NCBI GenBank assembly: GCA_036271855.1 | Contig: DATAZV010000380.1 | Span: 1 to 11,643 of the forward strand | DNA: 11,643 bases | Source: JAQGMJ01 sp036271855 | Lineage (GTDB): Bacteria; Pseudomonadota; Gammaproteobacteria; Burkholderiales; JAEUOS01 | Reading direction: 5' to 3' | Part shown: positions 6,970 through 11,643 of the stretch, piece by piece | Numbering within the stretch: position 1 is the first letter of the stretch | How the letters are laid out: every line of letters starts with the position of its first letter | Notes under the pieces: generated by a model | Databases searched by the model: none | What the model was told of the DNA's origin: nothing | The model's input: only the letters and a program-made list of their open reading frames with translations | Made by a program: the position numbers and the translations under genes

Positions 6970-9188
6970 AAAAAACCAGCCAGAATCACCTCGCCGGCGC
7001 CATCGGGCCGACCGAAACACAGGCCCCGGCAACAGCCAACCGGCTGGTCGCGCCGGAAACCCTGCCCCAAGCACCGCCACCAAGAACAGCCTTTATGAAC
7101 ACCACCATTGCGGTGATCGAAGACGACGAGCGCTCGCGCGAGAGCCTGGCATCGCTGCTGGAAGCCTATGGCTACCGCACCGTACAGTGCGGCAGCCGGC
7201 GCGAGGCCGGGCCGCTGCTGGCCCGCAACGAGGTCGCGCTGGTGCTGCTGGACCTGCGCCTGCACGACGAGAGCGGCCTGGACGTGCTCAAGGAGCTGCG
7301 CGCCGCCGGCCACGCCATGCCGGTGGTTGTCCTCTCCGGCGACGTGATGATCGAGTCGGCCATCAGCGCGCTGCAACTGGGCGCGCAGGACTACCTGCGC
7401 AAGCCCTGCGCTCCGGAGATCCTGCTGCATCGGGTCGAGGCGACCTTGCAGCGCCACAGCCTGGAGCAGTCGCACCAGCGCATGAGCCGGGAGATTGCCC
7501 GCTCCGAGGCGCTGCACCGCTTCCTGGTGGCCAGCTCCCCCGACGTCATTTTCATCCTCGACGGCGACGGCTCCTTCAGCTTCGTCAGCGATGGCGTCCT
7601 GCCCTTGCTCGGGCAAAGCGCGGCGGAGTTGCTGGGCACCGGCTTTTTCTGGCTGGTGGCCGACGAAGATCTCGAACGGGCGCGCACGACGGTGATGCAA
7701 ATGCGCGCGGGCGATGCCTGCGCGATCGAATTGCGCCTGAAGCACCAGAAGCCCGGGACCGGCTATCGCCATTTCGAGCTCAAGCTGGCATCGCTGACCA
7801 AAACATCGCCCGAGTGGCAGCAGGCCAAGCTGCCCGGGGAGTACGGCATCTACGGGGTTGCCCGCGACGTCACGGAGAAAAAGGTCGCACATGACCGCCT
7901 GGCCTTCCAGGCCTGCCACGATGCGCTCACCGGCCTGCCGAACCGAGCGCTGTTCGTCGACCGCCTGGAGCTGGCGATCGTACAGGCGAAGCGCAGCCAG
8001 CAGACCTTCGCCGTCGTCTTCGTCGACCTCGACCGTTTCAAGATCATCAACGACACCTATGGCCACCTGAAGGGCGATGTCATCCTCGAGCAGGTCGGCG
8101 AGCGCCTGAAGGCGACGCTGCGCGAAAGCGACACCCTGGCGCGCCTGGGCGGCGACGAGTTCATCATCCTGCTGTCGAACATCCGCGGGGCGGAAGACGC
8201 AGGCCTGGTGGCCAACAAGATCGTCGAAGACATGGTCAAGCCGTTCATGCTGGACGGCCGCGAGATGCTGCTTTCCAGCAGCCTCGGAATCGCCATGTTC
8301 CCGCAGGACGGCGACGACAGCGAGACCCTGATGCGCCATTCGGACATCGCCATGTATGAAGTCAAGGCCAAGGGCAAGAACGGCTTCGCCTTTTTCACCC
8401 CGGCGATGAACGAGGGGTCGAGTGGCCGCCTGACGGTGGCCAATGACCTGCGCAAGGCACTGGAAGACGGCCAGTTCGACCTCTACTACCAGCCGCAGGT
8501 CGATGCCCTGGAACTGCGGGTCACCGGCCTGGAAGCCCTGATCCGCTGGAACCATCCGACTCGCGGCCTGCTCACTGCGGGCGAATTCATTTCCATCGCC
8601 GAAGACCTCGGCATGATGTCGAACCTGACGCGCTGGGTGTTGGAGCGCGCCTGCCGCGACCTGAAAAGCTGGCGCGACAAGGGCATCAAGCTGGAGCGCA
8701 TGGCGATCAATTTTTCGCCGCGCATGATCGAAAAGCCGGACTTCATCGCCGACCTGATGCGCACGCTCGATTTTTACGGCATCGCGCCTTCCAGCATCGA
8801 AGTCGAGATCACCGAGAACGTGCCGTTCCAGAACATGGAATCGACCACGCAGATCCTCAATGCGATCTCCGCCCGCGGCGTGCGCATCGCCATCGATGAC
8901 TTCGGCGCGCAATACTCCTCGCTTAATTATCTGCGTTCGCTGCCGATCGATACCCTGAAGATCGACCGCGCCTTCGTGATGGAGATCCGCAACCACTCCG
9001 ACGATTCGCCGATCATCAAGGCAATCGTCGCCATCGCTTCGGGGCTGGGCATGAACGTGGTCGCCGAAGGGGTGGAAACCGCGGTCCAGGCCGAGTTTCT
9101 GAAAAGCCTGGGCTGCAGCCAGATGCAGGGTTATCTCTACGGCCACCCACAGCCGTTCTCGGCGCTTGAACAAACCCTGATGCACTAG
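6966..9188 (+). CDS. Response regulator with REC, PAS, GGDEF and EAL domains (cyclic di-GMP turnover)
   Basis: This 740-residue protein should be the partner of the upstream kinase. After a Pro/Ala-rich 43-residue leader comes a REC domain (about 45-165) with acidic D53/D54, phospho-acceptor D96 (LLDLRL) and a KPC lysine. A PAS domain (about 175-310) follows, ending in ARDVTEKK. The GGDEF domain (about 312-475) has DALTGLPNR, an intact GGDEF (395-399) and the inhibitory-site R-x-x-D (R386, D389) five residues before it, so diguanylate cyclase activity with product inhibition is expected. The EAL domain (about 494-732) has E523-A-L, D644-D645, LKIDR, AEGVE and MQGY, so phosphodiesterase activity is plausible, though its loop reads DDFGAQYSSL instead of the usual DDFGTGYSSL. 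The start at 6966 overlaps the kinase stop; ATG 7095 (M44), right before the REC domain, is an alternative. Confidence 0.94.
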   Translation: MKKTSQNHLAGAIGPTETQAPATANRLVAPETLPQAPPPRTAFMNTTIAVIEDDERSRESLASLLEAYGYRTVQCGSRREAGPLLARNEVALVLLDLRLHDESGLDVLKELRAAGHAMPVVVLSGDVMIESAISALQLGAQDYLRKPCAPEILLHRVEATLQRHSLEQSHQRMSREIARSEALHRFLVASSPDVIFILDGDGSFSFVSDGVLPLLGQSAAELLGTGFFWLVADEDLERARTTVMQMRAGDACAIELRLKHQKPGTGYRHFELKLASLTKTSPEWQQAKLPGEYGIYGVARDVTEKKVAHDRLAFQACHDALTGLPNRALFVDRLELAIVQAKRSQQTFAVVFVDLDRFKIINDTYGHLKGDVILEQVGERLKATLRESDTLARLGGDEFIILLSNIRGAEDAGLVANKIVEDMVKPFMLDGREMLLSSSLGIAMFPQDGDDSETLMRHSDIAMYEVKAKGKNGFAFFTPAMNEGSSGRLTVANDLRKALEDGQFDLYYQPQVDALELRVTGLEALIRWNHPTRGLLTAGEFISIAEDLGMMSNLTRWVLERACRDLKSWRDKGIKLERMAINFSPRMIEKPDFIADLMRTLDFYGIAPSSIEVEITENVPFQNMESTTQILNAISARGVRIAIDDFGAQYSSLNYLRSLPIDTLKIDRAFVMEIRNHSDDSPIIKAIVAIASGLGMNVVAEGVETAVQAEFLKSLGCSQMQGYLYGHPQPFSALEQTLMH

Positions 9189-9201
9189 GGTCTGCCCGCC
9201 C

Positions 9202-9238
9202 CAAACCCGCCCGGCAGCCGCGGGCGGCAGGCGGTTTG
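9202..9238 (+). terminator. GC-rich hairpin after the GGDEF-EAL gene (weak terminator candidate)
   Basis: CCGCCCG (9207-9213) pairs perfectly with CGGGCGG (9221-9227) around a 7-base loop; alternatively CAAAC (9202-9206) pairs with GTTTG (9234-9238) to form a longer imperfect stem. It begins 14 bases after the stop codon, the right place for a terminator, but only a TTT follows, so intrinsic termination is uncertain. Confidence 0.4.
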
Positions 9239-9328
9239 CCAGGCCGCCGACCCTGTGTCCGAAGCCGGAGATCCCGTTGCGACCGCGGCGGCTGGATGGC
9301 TCCCGCCCAAATTATTTGCGGACGGGGC

Positions 9329-9357
9329 TTGCAATCCCTTACCCGCGTCCCTACAAT
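9329..9357 (+). promoter_or_regulatory. Sigma70-type promoter of groES-groEL
   Basis: TTGCAA (9329-9334) and TACAAT (9352-9357) match consensus at four and five of six positions with a 17-base spacer. The -10 box shares its last base with the first base of CIRCE, so the predicted start, around 9364, falls inside the operator. No clear sigma32-type heat-shock promoter was seen. Confidence 0.8.
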
Positions 9358-9383
9358 TAGCACTCGTTGGCATTGAGTGCTAA
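9357..9383. promoter_or_regulatory. CIRCE operator (HrcA binding site)
   Basis: TTAGCACTC (9357-9365), nine bases, then GAGTGCTAA (9375-9383): both arms match the CIRCE consensus exactly. In known systems HrcA binds this site and represses groESL, with GroEL promoting HrcA activity. Its overlap with the -10 and start site fits direct repression. hrcA itself is not in the window. Confidence 0.96.
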
Positions 9384-9507
9384 CAGTCCGCTGCCTTCCG
9401 AGTCATTTTGAAGGAAGGCAACCTCATCGAAGGTGCGGCATCCCATTCGTTTCACAGCGAATCGTGTTTTGACCGATCCGGTTGCAAACACACAACAAAC
9501 TGATTTT

Positions 9508-9514
9508 AAAGGAG
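9508..9514 (+). promoter_or_regulatory. Ribosome-binding site that fixes the groES start
   Basis: AAAGGAG sits eight bases before the ATG at 9523. The open frame extends upstream to an ATG at 9433, but this strong site and the conserved GroES N-terminus (MKIRPLHDRV) show 9523 is the real start. The leader from the predicted transcription start is about 160 bases. Confidence 0.9.
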
Positions 9515-9522
9515 ATTCCCCC

Positions 9523-9810
9523 ATGAAAATTCGTCCGCTGCACGACCGCGTAGTGATCAAGCGCGTCGAGAACGAAACCAAGACTGCCTCCGGCATCGTC
9601 ATCCCCGATAACGCGGCCGAAAAGCCGGATCAGGGCGAAGTGATCGCTGTCGGCGCCGGCAAGAAGGCCGACGACGGCAAGCTGATCGCCATGGACGTCA
9701 AGGTTGGCGACAAGGTGCTGTTCGGCAAGTACTCGGGCTCGACCGTGAAGCTCGACGGCATCGAGTACCTGGTCATGCGCGAAGAAGACATCATGGGCGT
9801 CGTTGCCTAA
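9523..9810 (+). CDS. groES: Co-chaperonin GroES
   Basis: This 95-residue protein is the 10-kDa lid of the GroEL folding chamber, a heptamer that caps the cavity in an ATP-dependent cycle. The N-terminus MKIRPLHDRVVIKRVE and the mobile loop KTASGIVIPDN, with the hydrophobic I-V-I (25-27) that docks onto GroEL, are typical. The C-terminal YLVMREEDIMGVVA is also standard. Length equals the family norm. It is first in the operon, with groEL 42 bases downstream, and is controlled by the CIRCE-overlapping promoter. Nothing unusual is seen. Confidence 0.98.
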   Translation: MKIRPLHDRVVIKRVENETKTASGIVIPDNAAEKPDQGEVIAVGAGKKADDGKLIAMDVKVGDKVLFGKYSGSTVKLDGIEYLVMREEDIMGVVA

Positions 9811-9852
9811 TTCCGCCTTCCACAGAATTCAGCTTCAAGGAGATTTAAAGAT

Positions 9853-11505
9853 ATGGCAGCCAAACAAGTAATTTTCGGCGAAACCGCCCGCCACAAGATG
9901 TTGAACGGCCTGAACGTGCTGGCCGATGCGGTCAAGGTCACCCTGGGCCCGAAGGGCCGTAACGTGGTGCTGGAGCGTTCTTTCGGCGCCCCCACCGTGA
10001 CCAAGGACGGCGTCTCCGTCGCCAAGGAAATCGAACTGAAGGACAAGTTCGAAAACATGGGCGCGCAGATGGTCAAGGAAGTCGCTTCCAAGACCTCCGA
10101 TGTCGCCGGTGACGGCACCACCACCGCGACCGTGCTGGCCCAAGCCATCGTTCGCGAAGGCCTGAAGTCGGTTGCAGCCGGTTTGAACCCGATGGACCTG
10201 AAGCGCGGCATCGACAAGGCCGTGGTCGCGATCATCGAAGAGCTGAAGAAGATCAGCAAGCCCACCACGACTTCGAAGGAAATCGCCCAGGTCGGCGCCA
10301 TTTCCGCGAATTCGGACGAGTCCGTCGGCCAGCGTATCGCCGAAGCCATGGACAAGGTCGGCAAGGAAGGCGTGATCACCGTTGAAGACGGCAAGAGCCT
10401 GGCCGACGAACTCGAAGTCGTCGAAGGCATGCAGTTCGACCGCGGCTACCTGTCCCCGTACTTCATCAACAACGCGGAAAAGCAGCAAGCCCTGCTGGAC
10501 AACCCGTTCATCCTGCTGCACGACAAGAAGATTTCCAACATCCGCGAACTGCTGCCGGTGCTGGAACAAGTCGCGAAAGCGGGCCGCCCGCTGCTGATCA
10601 TCGCCGAGGAAATCGAAGGCGAAGCGCTGGCCACCCTGGTGGTGAACAACATCCGCGGCATCCTCAAGACCGTGGCTGTGAAGGCCCCTGGCTTCGGCGA
10701 CCGCCGCAAGGCCATGCTGGAAGACATCGCCATCCTGACCGGCGGCACCGTGATCGCTGAGGAAGTCGGTCTGACCCTGGAAAAGGCCACCCTGAAGGAT
10801 CTGGGCCAGGCCAAGCGCGTCGAAGTGGGCAAGGAAGAAACCACCCTGATCGACGGCGCCGGCGACGGCAAGAACATCGAAGCGCGCGTCAAGCAGATCC
10901 GCGTGCAGATCGACGAAGCCACCAGCGACTACGACCGTGAAAAGCTGCAAGAGCGCGTGGCCAAGCTGGCCGGCGGTGTTGCCCTGATCAAGGTTGGCGC
11001 AGCCACCGAAGTCGAAATGAAGGAAAAGAAGGCCCGCGTTGAAGACGCGCTGCACGCTACCCGTGCCGCCGTTGAAGAAGGCGTGGTTGCCGGCGGCGGC
11101 GTGGCTCTGCTGCGCGCCCGTCAGGCGATCGGCAAGCTCAAGGGCGACAACCTCGACCAGGAAGCCGGCATCAAGATCGTCCTGCGCGCGGTTGAAGAAC
11201 CCCTGCGCATGATCGTGCAAAACGCCGGTGGCGAGCCCTCCGTCGTTCTGAACAAGGTCCTGGAAGGCAAGGGCAACTTCGGCTACAACGCCAAGGACGA
11301 CAAGTACGGCGACCTGGTGGAAATGGGCGTGCTCGACCCCACCAAGGTAACCCGCACCGCGCTGCAAAACGCGGCTTCGGTGGCCGGCCTGATGCTCACC
11401 ACCGATGCAATGGTCGGTGAACTGCCGGAAGACAAGGCAGCCGGCGGCGGCGGTATGCCCGGCGGCATGGGCGGGATGGGCGGCATGGGCGGCATGGATA
11501 TGTAA
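9853..11505 (+). CDS. groEL: Chaperonin GroEL
   Basis: This 550-residue protein is the 60-kDa chaperonin, a double heptameric ring that folds non-native proteins with ATP and GroES. ATP-site features are intact: TLGPKGRNV (about 30-38), D87 in the GDGTTTATV loop, D398 in the VEDALHATRAAVEEG helix, and the GVVAGGG turn. The apical segment EGMQFDRGYLSPYF is also present. The tail has Gly-Gly-Met repeats (GGMGGMGGMGGMDM) that protrude into the cavity in known GroELs. Length is close to the E. coli protein (548). AAGGAG (9837-9842) precedes the ATG by ten bases. It shares the operon and heat-shock control of groES; HrcA is expected to use GroEL for its own folding. No truncation or frameshift is seen. 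Confidence 0.99.
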   Translation: MAAKQVIFGETARHKMLNGLNVLADAVKVTLGPKGRNVVLERSFGAPTVTKDGVSVAKEIELKDKFENMGAQMVKEVASKTSDVAGDGTTTATVLAQAIVREGLKSVAAGLNPMDLKRGIDKAVVAIIEELKKISKPTTTSKEIAQVGAISANSDESVGQRIAEAMDKVGKEGVITVEDGKSLADELEVVEGMQFDRGYLSPYFINNAEKQQALLDNPFILLHDKKISNIRELLPVLEQVAKAGRPLLIIAEEIEGEALATLVVNNIRGILKTVAVKAPGFGDRRKAMLEDIAILTGGTVIAEEVGLTLEKATLKDLGQAKRVEVGKEETTLIDGAGDGKNIEARVKQIRVQIDEATSDYDREKLQERVAKLAGGVALIKVGAATEVEMKEKKARVEDALHATRAAVEEGVVAGGGVALLRARQAIGKLKGDNLDQEAGIKIVLRAVEEPLRMIVQNAGGEPSVVLNKVLEGKGNFGYNAKDDKYGDLVEMGVLDPTKVTRTALQNAASVAGLMLTTDAMVGELPEDKAAGGGGMPGGMGGMGGMGGMDM

Positions 11506-11512
11506 GACCGTA

Positions 11513-11542
11513 CGCCCAAAAGTACACACCTACTTTTGGGCG
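11513..11542 (+). other. Perfect 12-bp hairpin directly after groEL
   Basis: CGCCCAAAAGTA (11513-11524) pairs perfectly with TACTTTTGGGCG (11531-11542) around CACACC. It starts seven bases after the stop codon. No T tract follows on the right side, so on its own it is not a canonical terminator; an mRNA-stabilising 3' stem is a plausible role. Confidence 0.7.
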
Positions 11543-11554
11543 GCCTGGTCTGGG

Positions 11555-11584
11555 AAGAATCACCGGCAGAGCCGGATGATTCTT
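11555..11584 (+). other. Second hairpin after groEL (8 + 5 bp stem with one bulge)
   Basis: AAGAATCA-CCGGC (11555-11567) pairs with GCCGG-A-TGATTCTT (11571-11584), leaving a single bulged A and an AGA loop. No T tract follows. It lies between the first hairpin and the terminator. Confidence 0.65.
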
Positions 11585-11601
11585 ACAACCAAACTGCTAC
11601 G

Positions 11602-11639
11602 AACAAAGGCCTGCGAGAAATCGCAGGCCTTTGTTTTTT
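11602..11639 (+). terminator. Rho-independent terminator of the groES-groEL operon
   Basis: AACAAAGGCCTGCGA (11602-11616) and TCGCAGGCCTTTGTT (11621-11635) form a perfect 15-bp stem closed by a GAAA tetraloop and running into six T residues (11634-11639). The A-rich left flank could let it act in the reverse direction to a lesser extent. Confidence 0.95.
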
Positions 11640-11643
11640 GGGC

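Noticed and set aside
4834..7083. A 749-codon minus-strand ORF opposite the histidine kinase gene
   Set aside because: Same explanation: low-complexity composition and no domain, while the plus strand shows complete HDOD and kinase motifs.
6963..9185. A 740-codon minus-strand ORF exactly opposite the GGDEF-EAL gene
   Set aside because: It lies codon-for-codon opposite a gene with clear catalytic motifs and its translation is rich in Ala, Gly, Gln, His and Arg with no recognisable domain, as expected for the complement of a GC-rich gene.
9433..9522. An N-terminal extension of GroES from an upstream ATG at 9433
   Set aside because: The strong AAAGGAG at 9508-9514 and the conserved MKIRPLHDRV start show translation begins at 9523; the upstream frame is untranslated leader.
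11447..11505. Repetitive DNA at the end of groEL as a possible tandem repeat element
   Set aside because: It simply encodes the Gly-Gly-Met tail common to GroEL proteins.
9835..11529. A 564-codon minus-strand ORF opposite groEL
   Set aside because: groEL on the plus strand is unmistakable; the antisense frame is a codon-bias shadow and includes the complement of the downstream hairpin.

Overview
The window reads as a high-GC proteobacterial chromosome segment, most likely from a betaproteobacterium, perhaps Burkholderiales. The basis is a groES-groEL operon whose GroEL has a betaproteobacterial look and a Gly-Gly-Met tail, a CIRCE heat-shock operator, strong GC bias at third codon positions, and long antisense shadow ORFs typical of such genomes. 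Genus cannot be read from the sequence. No mobile element, CRISPR array, tRNA or rRNA was seen.

Layout. (1) At 1-102 is the last part of an unrecognised plus-strand gene whose stop overlaps the stop of the next, convergent gene. (2) At 99-1856 is a minus-strand pair: a YbfB/YjiJ-type major facilitator transporter followed with no gap by a carboxymuconolactone decarboxylase-like protein. A LysR-type regulator (1993-2880) is divergent from them across an AT-rich intergenic patch that carries nested dyads, the classic arrangement for a LysR protein controlling its neighbour and itself. (3) At 3029-4138 is an enolase-superfamily (mandelate racemase/muconate lactonising type) enzyme. (4) At 4139-4743 is about 600 bp without a convincing gene, holding hairpins, a good sigma70-like promoter and a doubtful 29-codon ORF. 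(5) At 4744-9188 are two translationally coupled genes: a soluble HDOD-GAF-histidine kinase and a REC-PAS-GGDEF-EAL response regulator. (6) At 9329-11639 is the groES-groEL operon with a sigma70-like promoter, a perfect CIRCE element at its -10/start region, and three successive hairpins after groEL, the last being a textbook Rho-independent terminator.

How the genes work together. The transporter, the CMD-family protein and the LysR regulator form a probable small-molecule response module of unknown substrate. The kinase and GGDEF-EAL regulator are a probable two-component system that converts a cytoplasmic signal, sensed through HDOD and/or GAF domains, into a change in cyclic di-GMP. GroES and GroEL form the folding chamber, with HrcA repression inferred from CIRCE. 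The most distinctive content is the kinase/c-di-GMP pair with its long leader, the altered loop in the EAL domain, the atypical active-site residues of the enolase-superfamily enzyme, and the hairpin cluster after groEL. I see no convincing wholly novel system.
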